Shown here piece after piece: positions 10,045 through 21,561 of a DNA stretch of 64,000 nucleotides. The translations under genes were made by a program, and so were the position numbers. This DNA comes from Ryuthela nishihirai (lineage: Eukaryota > Arthropoda > Arachnida > Araneae > Heptathelidae). The first letter of the stretch is position 1; each line of letters opens with the position of its first letter. The notes below the pieces were generated by a model that was given only the letters and a program-made list of their open reading frames with translations, was not told where the DNA came from and did not search any database. The stretch lies in the NCBI GenBank assembly GCA_038380435.1, contig JAWZYU010000001.1, forward strand, positions 13,062,001 through 13,126,000, given 5' to 3'.

Positions 10045-11932
10045 GTTCTTCAAGGTGCTGTAAGTTCATAGGTGAGATTAGCCACAAATGAGGGTCTCTC
10101 TACACCAGTCACAACAGGAGGGCGAGACAATAGGGGCAAAAGATATTACCTCAGCTATCTCTTGAAACTATTATTTATACTAATCTCATTGAAGGAAAAA
10201 TGACATTAGACCTTGCAGAAGAGACCAATGTTCCAAAAGAAATCGGTGACCAGTCGCATGCGAGTCCACTGCAGCTACATATTCTGGTGGTTACCAAGAA
10301 GGGAGATGATGGAATAGTCGGTAATTCCGATAGCTTGAAGCTCCCGGAACAAAACTTCTGTTTCACCATTGTAGTGGAAGCAGTCTGTGAGATAAAGTCT
10401 CAGGTCTGCTGCATGTTGCACAGTTAGGACTGTATGCTCTACCAAGAGCGTGAAGCGTAGAGTTACTGTAGATGACACCAAGGCGGAGGGGATGCAGGAG
10501 GGTCTCCAAGGTAGGAGCAATGAGAGAAGAGTCTACCAGGTACCTGAAAGAGGAACAACTGGAGTCCCTCTCCCATTGAGCAAGACGATACTGACTGCTG
10601 CAGTCGCTGAGAGAGTGAGGGAAATTTGAGACATATCTCTGTTTCTCAAGTGCCTCTTTAACAGTGCGATCAGCAAGCTCATTGCCAGGTGTCCTTACAT
10701 GGGAGGAGATCCACTGGAAGTGGATCGTGATACCGGCAGAAGTGATCTCGGAGTATATTCTCCGTGATCTTCTGAATAAGGAAGGGGTTGCAACTCTTGC
10801 TCTCTCTCTTCTGGAGGGCTTTCAGGGCTGACTTCGAGTCACAGAGGATGACAAATTTGCCACTCCCGAAGCTGTGGATGAAAGTTAGTCTCAAGGATAG
10901 CGTGAAGCTCAGCACTGGTGGAGGAAGTGAGGTGTGGGAGATGAAAACCTCTGATGATCTCAGTATCAGAAATGGCAAACATAGATGCAGCACGTAGTCT
11001 CTCCCGATCAACAGATTCGTCAGTGTAGACCTCAGTACATCTTTCATTCATGCAGTGACATAGGAGGTGGAGAGAAGACTGATGGCCACTAGATCTGAGT
11101 CGCTCTTTCAACCTAGGGAAGGGACAGTGACATTGATCATAAGATCACTGTTCCTCCAGGATGGGAGGTCTGGGAAGAAAGTATTTCTAGCAGTGGAGCT
11201 AGCAGGGAGAACTCTGTCATAAAAGTCAGTGGCAGACACGGCAATGGCACAGTCTGGCTTGTCTTGCAACTTCCTGAGGAGCTCATAGTTAAAGTGGAGG
11301 GAGTAATATAAGAGAGATAACATAGCTAATATATCTCTCTTCCAGTGCAGGTGGAAAGGCATGTTGTCAGCCTTTGCGATGACAGACGCATTAAGTATGT
11401 TTGGGTAGAGTCCAAGATAGAGGCATAGAGATACAGTGTGGACAGTGGCCAACTTGCTGAGCAGTGAAGCAGAAGCATTGCTCCGAAAGTGACCCTGTAG
11501 TTGACATGGGAGAGGATCTTGCAGGAACTTCGCCAGCGGGTACCAGCAAGGAAAGACTGTATATTTCTCTGTGCAGTGGCGACTGTCTTAAGATGCTGGA
11601 TGTGAGGTTCCCAAGTAGCCTGTTTACAGGACGACACCAAAGAACTATGCTGTTTGACGATTTTGATGTGGTCTGGTCCAAGCATGATGCCAGGGAAGGT
11701 GGCTGAAGGTGTCTCTTGAAGAGAACCATCTCCACAGTCTAATCAGTGAAAAGCTGAGGGTGAGGTTGTCAAAGAACTTGACGACCATGGCCACAGCTCG
11801 TTTCACCTTAAGCTGAGCATAGGAGGAGTCCTGGCGTGGGAATCAGATGCAGATGTCATCCACGTAGATGCAGACACCCACTCTATTCTCGAGTTGAGAG
11901 ATGGGAACCACTGAATATGTTGCCCAGCTTAG
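10045..11932 (-). mobile_element. LINE-I (RT + RNase H + CCHC), minus copy
   Basis: Non-LTR retrotransposon reading right to left. In order: RT catalytic YVDD at 11866-11855; RT thumb and connector, with frames ending near 11100; RNase H pieces KFVILCDSKSALKALQK and VYTDESVDRER; and a C-terminal zinc-knuckle region near 10480-10300 (YSPNCATCSRPET). An RNase H domain after RT points to the I/Jockey group. The 5' half (endonuclease and early RT) is absent, and a ~100-bp deletion removes the motif before YVDD that is present at 21741-21838 in the other copy. Frames are broken throughout. The 3' end at about 10045 reads ACAGCACCTTGAA on the minus strand. Confidence 0.88.
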
Positions 11933-12310
11933 GACGTCAAAGTGCTGATTTATTAGTAGATACTGAATAGTCGAGTTTATTTCATTATTTATCATTAGCA
12001 TACTTGTAAGACTTGCTTTCCATCTCTATGGGAAATAGAAAGCCGCTTGTGGCTAAAATTGCCTGAATAGCGCCTATATGTGACGTAATAGGAATGTTCG
12101 TTATATGTGTTAGTTATAAGTTATAGTTATATGTGACATAATAGGAATGTTCATAGCGTTACTTAGAGGAGATCTTGATCAACATCCGGTAGCTCAGTGG
12201 TCCAGAGCACCTGACAAGTTATCAGGAGGTCGTGGGTTCGTATCCCACCTGGCTCAAGAGAATTTTTCCTCTTAAATTTGAATGACGTCAAAGTGCTGAT
12301 TTATTAGTAG
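11933..12310. repeat. 27-bp direct repeats around a 324-bp segment
   Basis: GACGTCAAAGTGCTGATTTA followed by TTAGTAG occurs at 11933-11959 and again at 12284-12310. Bases 11933-12098 are the non-LINE flank shared, inverted, with 21562-21727. A second short duplication, TATATGTGACRTAATAGGAA, occurs at about 12079 and 12129. Confidence 0.85.
12181..12275 (+). mobile_element. SINE-D copy with tRNA-like head
   Basis: tRNA-like GGTAGCTCAGTGGTCCAGAG, anticodon arm CCTGA/TCAGG with a 7-base loop, and box B GTGGGTTCGTATCCCAC, then CTCAAGAGAATTTTTCCTC. The same head and tail appear at 58115-58147 (minus) and 58540-58690 (plus). The acceptor stem pairs poorly and loop position 33 is not T, so I read it as a tRNA-derived repeat and not a tRNA gene. 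Confidence 0.75.
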
Positions 12311-12722
12311 CTTAGCAAGAATTCTTCTGTTGGAGAGAACAAGTTCTTCCCCAAATGAAAGCTAGACAAAGAATGCAAGTCATAATAACCTGCAGTTTTG
12401 ATCGCCTAGCCGCCATATTGTTTGGTGCAAAATAGTGATATGCTGCGTCAAGAATCCGAAGCAGCGCATCTCTTTGCTGAGGACTCTGAACAGCCAATTG
12501 ACTACATTTTCTTTTTCCGAAAGAATTGTATAAAAATTCTTTTTTCGAGGTATTTCCCTAAAAAGCAGTAAATACGCGATTTTTAGAAAATTAGTAGTAT
12601 TCAAGTATTGAAAAAAGGTTGCAATATCACAATAAAAAGAACGTACTCCAAAATACGTTCCATCAATGTCTAAAACATTGCAGTACCAGCAGTGAAGACA
12701 TTGCAAAATGAGAACACATATA

Positions 12723-13985
12723 CAGTAGACTCCCTCTTATCCAGCACTTACAAGACCGGAAGAATGAAAGGCCGGTTAATCCGAAAAATGTGTCAGAAAG
12801 TAAATAAAAACGGCAAATGACAAAAATACGAACTGTACTGTATTTTAATTAATAATTTATTGTACAATATTAATAATTTACTCACACTCACTTGAAAATG
12901 TCTAATTTTCTTTTGTTTCTTTGAACTTAACACTTTTTTTACCTGCAAAGTCTTGCCATTTTTTAATAAACATGTTGCACTAAGATAAAATATATCTTAC
13001 TGCAACATCAAAAGCTTCTTTTCCTTCAATATGGCTAATTTTCCCTTGTTCCTCTTCTCCTCCGTTCCCTTCTTGGCAGACTGTATTGAGAATTTCGTCA
13101 TCATTCAGTGTTTCATTTTCCAACTGTTCATCACCTTTTAAACCATTTTGAAATGTCAGCTTCTTCAACTGTATCGCATCCAGGCTGCAGTTTAAAGTCA
13201 TTAAGCAGCGTGATATTGTCATTATCCTTCATGTCTTCGGCAGGCGCACGCTCATTCGATAATTTCGTGTTGTCGTATTTGGTACTTTCTACAAAGTTTT
13301 CAACTTCGGGCCAAAGTTTCTCCGTGACTTCACAAACGTTGTACGACGCATTTTTTCAAAAGCTCTTGCCAACATGTAGATCACATCCTTGATATTTATT
13401 GTTTTCAAAGCATTTAAAAGTCCTATTCCGTCATTTTCGGTTCGCTGTAGAATTTCTGAAAGAAACTTTCTGCTGTATCACCTTTTTAAACTTACAAGCA
13501 CGCCTTGATCCATTGGTTTCACTAAAGATGTTACATTAGGTGGCAAAATCATGGCTTTTATGTCGTTAGAAAAGAGTTCGCTTGGGTGTGTTGGGGCATT
13601 GTCGAGAATGAGTAGGGCCTTTACAGGCATTTTAATACTTGTCAAATGGTTTTTTACTTTTGCAACAAATTCTGTAAAGAACCACTCTTTAAACAAATAC
13701 GAGTCTATCCAAGCAGACTTTTGAGCTTTGTAGTAAATTGCAAAAATTTAAAAAATTAAGCAGCTAAATTTAAATACTTCAATGCTCGGGTTTTGCTGAT
13801 TTCCCAATTACAAAAAGAGGAAGTTTGTGCGTACCTGCAGCATTTGTACACACAGCCACAGTTATTTTTTCTTTGTTTCTTTTAAATCCTGATGCTGAGG
13901 TCTCTTGCGCTGTCATAAACGTTTTCTTTGGAAGAAGTTCAAAATTTTACCAGGTCTCATCTACACTTTTATCGCGTTAATATTT
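12723..13985 (-). mobile_element. pogo/Tigger-like DNA transposon, one end missing
   Basis: The left end CAGTAGACTCCCTCTTATCC at 12723 follows TA and matches the typical Tigger terminal motif. A matching right end is not seen before the ~270-bp monomers start near 14105. The coding strand is minus. Confidence 0.85.
12980..13975 (-). pseudogene. pogo/Tigger (CENP-B/jerky-like) transposase
   Basis: DDE transposase remains on the minus strand. Near 13960 TCATCTAC gives VDETW (first acidic residue). At 13920-13790 one reads ETSASGFKRNKEKITVAVC and GTHKLPLFVIGKSAKP. The open piece 13696-13478 reads LLILDNAPTHPSE and LPPNVTSLVKPMDQGV, the signature of the second D and the region before the third acidic residue. 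An acidic C-terminal piece (13222-12980) closes the protein. Stops and frameshifts separate these pieces, and the N-terminal CENP-B-type DNA-binding domain is not seen. Confidence 0.88.
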
Positions 13986-14104
13986 TTAATCGGAAAGTGA
14001 TTATTAGGAAGAAAAATAACACAGATACGGATTTAATAATCATAATAAGTTTGGTAATTTCGCCTCTGTTTATATAGTGACAAACTAAAATACTAGCTTT
14101 CTTT

Positions 14105-15160
14105 AATTTTTTTTTTCAAACGATGTATTCATGCTACAAATTTGAAATTTCGGTGGTGGAATGTGAACGTCACGAAGTTTCCATAAGGAACAACTTAGAC
14201 CCAGGGTGGGTGGGTAAATGCAATTATTTTGCTTTCAAAAAAAATTTGTCTCTTTATAGAGAAAATCAAAACTTCTTTTTGTATTGGATATGTATTGATG
14301 AAATATTACGATTTCCACTTTCTGAATCTTACAAAAGTTATAAAGAGGCCACGACAGGTAGAAAAATTTTAAAATTCTCAAAATTAAAACGAATATTTCG
14401 AACGATGTAGTTAGGCTAGAAGTTCGAAATTTTGATGATGGAATGTGAATGGCACAACGTTTATTGGCAACAGTGAGTTGATCCCTTAGACCCAGGGGGG
14501 GGGGGGGGGTAAATGCAATTTATTTGTTTTAAGAGAACATTGTTTATACAGATAGAATAAAATTTAATCTGGTGTTGGATAGTTATTGATGAATTATTAT
14601 TTGCACTTTTCGATTCTCCCTAAAGCTATAAATGCGCTCTCTAACGGCAGAAACAGTTGAAAATTCCAAAATTTCAAAGGAATATTGCAAACGATATAGT
14701 TATGTTAGAATTTTTGGTAGTGGAATTTGAAGGTCACGAAGTTTTCTTTGGGAACAATGAGTTGACCTCTTAGACCGAGGGAGGAAGAAATGCAACTTTT
14801 TCTGTTTAAGATATAATTGTTTGTTTTTAGAGATAAAAAATATTTCCAAGATGTATGGGTATGATACTTTCTGAATCTCTTCAAAAGCTATAATGGCCCT
14901 CTAAAGATGGAAAAGTTCAATTCCAAACTTTAAAACCAATATTACAAAAGATGAAGTTATGCTACAAAATTTGCATTTCTGTGGTACAATGTAAAGGTAT
15001 GAGGTTTTTATTGGCAGCAATAGGTAAGCCCTTTAGGGGGGGGGGGAGAATGCAACTTTTTCAAGAGATAAATTGCAAATTATTTTTGGATAGGATACTT
15101 ATTGATGAACTATTACGCTTTGCACTTTCCGAATACCCCAAAAGCTTTAATTGTGCTCTC
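14105..15160 (-). repeat. ~270-bp monomer array (decayed TAGAGG-transposon body), part 1
   Basis: Four diverged monomers of about 250-280 bp starting near 14105, 14409, 14698 and 14950. Each contains a version of TATGCTAGAAATTTGAAATT, then GGCAACAATGAGTTGACCC, a G run, AATGCAACTTTTT, GATAAA, TATTGATGAAATATTACG and GCCCTCTAACGGTGGAAA. The same units, inverted, make up the right half of the transposon at 24940-25500, so this is a decayed copy in the opposite orientation. Poly-G runs inside units reach more than 12 bases. Confidence 0.85.
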
Positions 15161-15634
15161 TAACATCGGAAAGAGCCGTCCCGTGTCCGAGTGGTTAGCG
15201 CGCTTGACTACTGATCTACGGGATCTGGGTTCGAGCCCTGGTTAAGGCATGGATGTATGCATCGTTTTTCTGCTGAGGGCCTGCCATCCAAACAGACCTT
15301 CTATTATGGCATATAAACTGACAAGGTCTGTAAATGGTAGCTAGGTAGTCGCTGGAAGGAGAGCTATGCACCAATCCCCTGTGATGATGCATAGAACCGG
15401 CCAGGCCTAGCACCTAATGTCCGACCCCGCCTTCTCGTGGTGCAGACCGTTAGTACCTTTCAAAAGAGATACTCTCTTGTGGAAGTGAACGGAAGGGGAG
15501 GGCTGCCAGATTAGTGTGGCCTACTGATCTGGACAACTATGGCTACTTTTCTTTTTTTTCTACCCTGCTGAGGAGTGGTCAACCACACAGGGTCCTGGTG
15601 CTGACCATATAAACCCACTGGACTGGACAGATAT

Positions 15635-17059
15635 ATGGCTCTGAGCTTGATTATGGATCCTGATTTTGCTGCACTGGTGGGCTTCTGTGGAGGGAAAATC
15701 TTCCGCTGTGTTTTCTGTTTGTTTGTGGGTAGACAGCCCCAAGTGAATAGATTCACAGGATATGTTTATCAGCTGATGGATAATCCTGAGCAGAAGTCAT
15801 CGCAGGCACCTGAACTCTTTGCTTCTGTTGGCATCGTCAAATTCTACATTGGAGGAAGTCTTCCAGTGTAGATGGCTTCAGCCTTTAGTGGTGGGGGAAC
15901 GGGTCTCTACCCCATGTCTGCGATTAGGGGGCTGTTTGATATTGTCGGCATTCCCTCTCTCAATAAACATAGTTTCTTTAAATATCCTACTAACCATTTT
16001 CTCTCCATAGGTAGTTGGAATGTGAGGACTCTGCACAGAGCTTTTTCTCTTGATGTCCTCACAGAAGAATTCCACCATTATAAATTAGATATTCTCGGCT
16101 TGCAAGAGACCAGATGGACTGATAAATGTCAGATTCTTAAAAATAATCTTAAATTTCTCTTTTCAGGGAGGGACGACAATAAGCATCACCAAGGCGTGGG
16201 TCTGCTTCTTAGCAGACACGCCAGTGATGCTCTTCTAGGATATGAGTGCATTAATGAAAGGTTTCTTACAGCAAAATTTCAGGCAAGCATTAAAGACCTG
16301 AATGTTATCTGCTGTTATGCCCCCACTGAGGATGCCGATGAGGATGAGAAGAATAGGTTTTATGAACAACTTCAGGATATTTTGAATTCTGTCAAGAAAG
16401 GAGATATTACCCTTGTTCTTGGTGACTTCAATGCCAAAGTTGGTACTGACCCCTACTTTTGGGGAGGGGTGATTGGCCCTTTTGGTATTGGTAGCTGCAA
16501 TGGCAATAGGCAACGTCTCCTACAGGTAAGTAAACTCAATGGTTTCAGAATAACTAACACATATTACAAACACCGCGACATACATAAGTACACATGGGTT
16601 TCACCTGATGGGCTGCATAGGAATATGATTGATTATATATTAATTAACAGCAAATGGGCTAGTTCTGTTAGAAATACCAGGACATATAGGGGAGCTGAAA
16701 TTGGATCTGACCATTACCTAGTTAAAAGTGTCTTGCAACTTAAACTTAAAAAGTGTTGTGCTAGGGTTAAAAAATTTATTTTTAATACTGAAGCTCTGAA
16801 AGACCCAGTTATAGCCAAAGCTTATCATGATAGGTTACTTAGTCATTATGACAGTCATGGTATGCTTACTACTGAAGTTGAGGAAGAATGGGATCATTTT
16901 AAACAGGCTTTTTTGGACACTAACAGTACTCTTTTAGGAAAAAAGGAGCAGAAGAGACAGAATTATCTGAGTGATAAGGCACTTGAGCTTATTTCAGAAA
17001 GAAAGAACTGGAGGAATGTCCTTAATCAATACCCTACTAGTCCTAATAGAAAGCATTAA
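15635..17059 (+). pseudogene. LINE N-terminal region and APE-type endonuclease
   Basis: The endonuclease would nick target DNA for target-primed reverse transcription. The frame from 15872 has 395 residues. Visible catalytic motifs: N50 in GSWNVRTLHR, E79 in GLQETRWTDK, Y149 in CCYAPTEDADE, GDFNAKVG, the D of MIDYILINSKW, and SDH in GSDHYLVK. Upstream the same frame holds VNRFTGYVYQLMDNPEQKS, and the copy at 34509-34730 reads straight through, so the family protein probably starts earlier and the TAG at 15869-15871 is a mutation in this copy. The frame ends at TAA 17057-17059, where the copy at 62146 has a sense codon. Catalytic residues look intact. Confidence 0.92.
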
Positions 17060-17122
17060 AAAGAACTTAATAAACGTGTAAAAGATCAGTTAGCTGCTGA
17101 TAAGAATCTTTGGCTTGATGGT

Positions 17123-18870
17123 TTGGCTGACAAAGCCGAGGAAGCAGTTAGACAGCACAACAGCAGAGAGCTGTACCAGATAGTTAATGTTTTATGTGGT
17201 AGAAAACGGACAGGTATACAGGGATTGAAGGATAAACTAGGTAAGGTTATAGAAGGTGAGGATTCTGTCATGGCTAGGTGGGCTGAGCATTTCAGTGATG
17301 TTCTAAACAATGCGGTTAGTTCTATTCCCATTGTTTGCAATGACGATAGATGCATTGGTGGCTTTAATGTTGGCCCTATAACACAATTTGAAGTTATTTT
17401 GGCTGTTTCTAAACTTAAACTTCATAAATCCCCAGGGGTAGATGAAATTACTACAGAAATGCTTAGAGCTGGAAATGTTTAGGTTACCACTTGGATGACT
17501 GAAATTCTGAATATCTTTTATGATAAAGGCATGGTTCCTAAGGATTTTACCAGAGCTATTGTTATCCCTATTTTCAAAAAAGGTGATCGCAGTTCTTGTG
17601 ATAACTATAGGGGTATTAGACTACTCTCTGTTCCAGGTAAAGTTCTTTCCATGATTGTGCTTAATAGAATTAAGAATCTGGTTGACAGTCAATTGCGTGA
17701 TGAGCAATGTGGATTCAGAAGTGGTAGGGGATGTGTGGATCAGATATTTTCACTTAGGCAGATTCTTGAGAAATGTTTAGATTTTCAGAAACCTTTGTTG
17801 ATTTCAAAAAGGCTTTCGACTCTGTTGATCGTCATCATTTGTGGTTGATTGTGAAATCATATGGTATACCAGACAAGTTAGTTAACATAATGAAAGCTCT
17901 CTATAATAACACTGAGTCGTGTGTGAGAATTGGTAAGGCTTGTAGCAATTGGTTTAGCATTACTTCTGGTGTTCGACAAGGGTGCATTTTGTCTCCTTTT
18001 CTCTTTAGTTTGGTTATTGATTATGTTATGCGAATTTCACTTCAAGGGAAAGATTTTGGCCTTAAATGGGCTGGAGATACGAAAATTTCTGATTTAGATT
18101 ATGCTGATGATCTAGCCCTTTTGGCAAATGATGTTGATGAGATGAACTCTTTCATTCGAGCTGTTGATGAGACTGGTAGTAGAGTAGGTTTGGTTATAAA
18201 CAGAGAGAAAACTAAAGTGATGAAAATTGGTCAGGCAGGCTGTGATTCAGTTAATCTGAATGGTTGCAGTCTTGAGCAGGTGTCACAATTTAATTATCTT
18301 GGGAGCTATGTAACAGATAATGGTGATGTGCGGCATGAGATTAACAGACGAATAGGGATTGCTGCCGGGACTTTTAAGAATCTATGGAGAGTGTGGAGAA
18401 ATAGGCGTATACACCTAAAGACTATAATTAGACTATATAATAGTTTGGTTCTTTCTAGGGTTAGTTATGGTAGTGAAACTTGGACACTTTGTAAACAAGA
18501 TAACAGGAAACTAGATGCTTTTGATTCCAGATGCTTACGCAGTATCTTGGGCATTAGGTGGTTCAACTTTGTAACTAATGATGAGGTTAGGCAAAGGAGT
18601 TTGCAACCTCCTTTAAGCAGCATATTGTGCAGAGAGAGACTCCGTTGGTTTGGCCATGTTGCCCGTATGAATAATTATAGATTGGCGAATAGGGTTATGA
18701 ACAGTGTGCCTAAAGGCCTAAGAAAGAAGGGGAGGCCTAGGATGCGGTGGGCAGACAATGTCAAACAGGACCTTGTTAGAATTGGTGTGCAATGGCCAGA
18801 TGCAGTAGATGTAGCTCAGGATAGACTTGCTTGGAGAACTAAATTGCACGTTCTGGTTGGACCTCCGTAG
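17123..18870 (+). pseudogene. LINE reverse transcriptase region
   Basis: Continues the endonuclease ORF after the stop at 17057. Pieces: 17123-17482 (linker, ending in a TAG where the copy at 39009 has TCG), 17495-17848 with IPIFKKGDRSSCDNYRGI and CGFRSGRGCVDQIFSLRQI, and 17773-18870. The last piece has motif A D10 in FVDFKKAFD, motif B SGVRQGCILSPFLF, catalytic YADD at residues 110-113, GLVINREKTKVM, FNYLGSYVTD, and a C-terminal RLRWFGHVARM with GRPRMRWADNVKQD. A small deletion near 17795 shifts the frame between pieces. All RT motifs are present but the copy cannot make one protein. Confidence 0.93.
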
Positions 18871-18882
18871 CCCATGGCTGCT

Positions 18883-18925
<43 letters not shown>

Positions 18926-19002
18926 ACTGACAAGCTCCTGTCAGACCTCTGTGGCAAGCAGCTACTTGAGGAGGTATTTATTTTTTTATTTAACATCGGA
19001 AA

Positions 19003-19820
19003 AAAATCGAAATTTCCAAAATTATTCACAAATACTGGAAATGATTTATTTAGGCTAGAAATTTTAGTTGGTGGCAATGAGTTTAGGGGCGGATTGGCAC
19101 TTCTTTTCAGAGAAGCAGCTGCAGCAGGAGGGCTCCACAGCTGAGATAAAAAAGTTGGTTTCTTTTCTAAGATTTCACTAGTTATTCTTTTGAGAGTTGG
19201 TACGTGAAGCTTAAAATAGATTTTTTCAAATTCTGTGTAATTTCTGTAAAATAATAATAATTATTAAAAACAGTCTTTCCCTATGAGTTCCCAGAGACCT
19301 AAGGGGCAGAAACACTACACGACACTAAGGGGCAGAAACACTACAACGTCTCTTACCTTTCCACGCATGAATTAAAGTGACCCCCTAAACCCAGTGCGAG
19401 TTGGAAATGCAACAGTTTTTTACTTGAATTGTTACTGAAAAATATAATTGGCATTTTTCAAATACTTCGATAGCTTTAATTTATACCGTTTGAGATTACT
19501 AAATATGGAAAAGGCAAAACTTTTAACGAATGTTGCAAATGGTAAAAATTTAAAATTTTGGTGGTAGAGTATCACGAGATATTCTTCTGACGGCAATAAT
19601 CTGCCTCCTTTTCTCAGAGGGATGCGAAAAAAGCAACTTTTTAATTTTAAGGAACAGAGGACAAATACTTTTTATGTTATATAAGTACTAATAAAATACT
19701 ACTACTTGCATTTCCATAATTATTCATCAATTCGAATTAAACGTTTAAAGAGTGCAAAAGTAGGCAAAAGAAAAACTTCTTTCGTTTGAAAACGAGATTC
19801 TTATATGCGCGAGTGGTGAT
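19003..19820 (-). repeat. ~270-bp monomer array, part 2 (to transposon centre)
   Basis: Continuation of the decayed TAGAGG-transposon body on the far side of the nested SINE/LINE. Bases 19590-19700 are the inverse of 24600-24710 and 19740-19820 the inverse of 24368-24445 (ATCTCGTTTTCAAA and TTGCCTACTTTT). Similarity stops near 19820. A short direct repeat, AAGGGGCAGAAACACTAC, occurs twice at about 19299-19345. Confidence 0.75.
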
Positions 19821-21561
19821 ATGCATTGTTCTCATTGAATTAATTGAATTATTTTCATTGAATTAATGGAAATGACATATTTATCTATTTTTAAGCTTTG
19901 AATTCAATCTAGGTCATAAAACACTCTTTCAAATATATTATAAATCAGTCGTTGCCTTCAACAACTCTTTATTTCTAGACTGCCATTTTATCCTACCCTA
20001 TTTGACCTTTTGACACTGGATCTGAAAATTCTTCTCATTTCTGCGCTTTACTGCCTGAAACAGCCCTATTCACCAATTTTTGGTTCTCCAGCACCAATAT
20101 ATGAAAACTAATACAAACCTTTGACCTCGAAGGACTCATTGCATCCAAAATTCGACAAAATTACAGAGATCTGCGGCTCAGAATACTCCCAGCTGAAAAC
20201 GCTGCTAGAGGGTTAAAAATAAATGCCCCCCCAACCCCAAACACCAGTTTTTTAACCCTCTAGCAGCAGTAGATATATATTTGACTCTTGATCTTAAATG
20301 ACCCATTGCAACCAAAATCCCATAACGTATCTGAGATCTACGACCCAAATTACCCTCAAGAACCAATTTTTAGCTCTCTAGCATTGATATATCTAAATTT
20401 GATCTTTGACCTTGACTGATCGTTTGATTTCGAAATTTCACAATGTTTCCTACAGCTACAGCCGAAATACCCCAGAACACCAATTTTCACGTTAACACTG
20501 GTATATTAAGGTTTGGTCTAACTGTGCCCCTATTTAACCTTCAACGATACATAAGTCTTCATATTTACAGTTAGCATGATCCCCTGTCATCCATCTGTTA
20601 ATCAATAGTCAGTCACTAACAATCGTCTATATATTATTTACTACACTGGTTTTCTTAAATTAAGGAAAATCCCTAGGCTAAGTCAATAGAAAGCTAACGT
20701 CAAAGCTCTATAACTTCCAAAATAAGTTTTTTTTTTGTTTTGAAAAATGTGATTGCAGATAAAGATCTCAATCAAATACAACAATATCTCAATTTTCAAC
20801 AACATTTGTTTAGTATTTAATGAGTTATGGAAATTTGAATATTTAACAACAACAATGCCAATCTTAAGAAAATTTTACAAAATGCAGAATAGTGATACAA
20901 TTCTTTACACAAAATTCTTTTCACAAAGTTACTATGTTAAGTCAATGGGAAGTTAATGTCAAAGCTCTATAAGTTCTAAAATAAGTTTTTGTTTTGAAAA
21001 ACGTGATTGCAGATAATGATCTCAATCAAATAAATCAATTATCTCAATTTTCAATAATATTCGTTCGGTATTTAATGAGTTATGGAAGTTTGAATATTCA
21101 GCAATAACAATGCCAACCACAAAAATTGACTTCAGAAGTTAAAACTTAGTAATAAGTATTGTATCAAAACGTTTAAAGCAATCTTATTTGATTAAACATA
21201 CAGTCCTATTCTGGAGCGACACATCACTATGCAACATATTACCATGTTCAAAAACAACAAAATCTAAAATAAAAATGCTTTAAAAATCATAATTATTGAA
21301 AATATTGCTATTTTAAATCCGAACGCAGAAAGCTCTTAGTGAAAACTTATGCGGACAACAATATTTGTTTGTAAGTGTTTGCGCACAGTTTGGCGGATTT
21401 TTTTATTGCATAGGAGTGACTCGAACGGTGCTTACATATTGGGAATGCCTGCCGATTTTCGAGAATCCCCGTGATAACAAGCGCCTTAGGAAGCTGCAGA
21501 ACTTGCCACACGAAGGCAACACTATTCCACAGTAAGCTAACCTTCATTCCTACTAACATTA
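19821..21561. repeat. AT-rich DNA with two diverged tandem arrays
   Basis: About 20085-20520 holds three imperfect ~130-bp units built around TTTGACCTTGA, CATTGCAACCAAAAT, GAGATCTACG and CACCAATTTT. About 20679-21130 holds two ~185-bp units spaced 259 bp apart, sharing GTCAAAGCTCTATAA, TTTTGAAAAA, GTGATTGCAGATAA and ATTTAATGAGTTATGGAA. I see no gene in this interval. Confidence 0.7.

Larger units (their letters stand above)
15326..18923 (+). mobile_element. RTE-like LINE, complete copy in SINE-A
   Basis: A 3598-bp element flanked by an 11-bp duplication, AAACTGACAAG (15315-15325 and 18924-18934), which is SINE sequence. The 5' end GTCTGTAAATGGTAG is shared with the copies at 34217 and 62146, so it is the genuine family 5' end. 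It encodes an APE-type endonuclease followed by RT, and ends in a GAT/TGA trinucleotide tail (from 18883), as many RTE-clade LINEs do. The coding region is broken at 17057 (stop), 17480 (stop) and about 17790 (frameshift). Clade assignment by motifs only. Confidence 0.95.
15161..19002 (+). mobile_element. SINE-A copy with its own TSD, split by LINE
   Basis: SINE-A at 15173-15325 plus 18924-18990. The head has CCGAGTGGTTAGCGCGC and box B GGGTTCGAGCCCTGG; the 3' end is GGCAAGCAGCTACTTGAGG with a T-rich tail. The outer flanks carry a perfect 12-bp duplication, TAACATCGGAAA, at 15161-15172 and 18991-19002, inside the ~270-bp monomer. The LINE has landed within the SINE. Confidence 0.93.

Noticed and set aside
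12187..12258. tRNA gene with box A and box B
   Set aside because: Poor acceptor pairing, position 33 of the anticodon loop is not T, and the same block recurs with a shared tail at 58.1-58.7 kb; treated as SINE-D.
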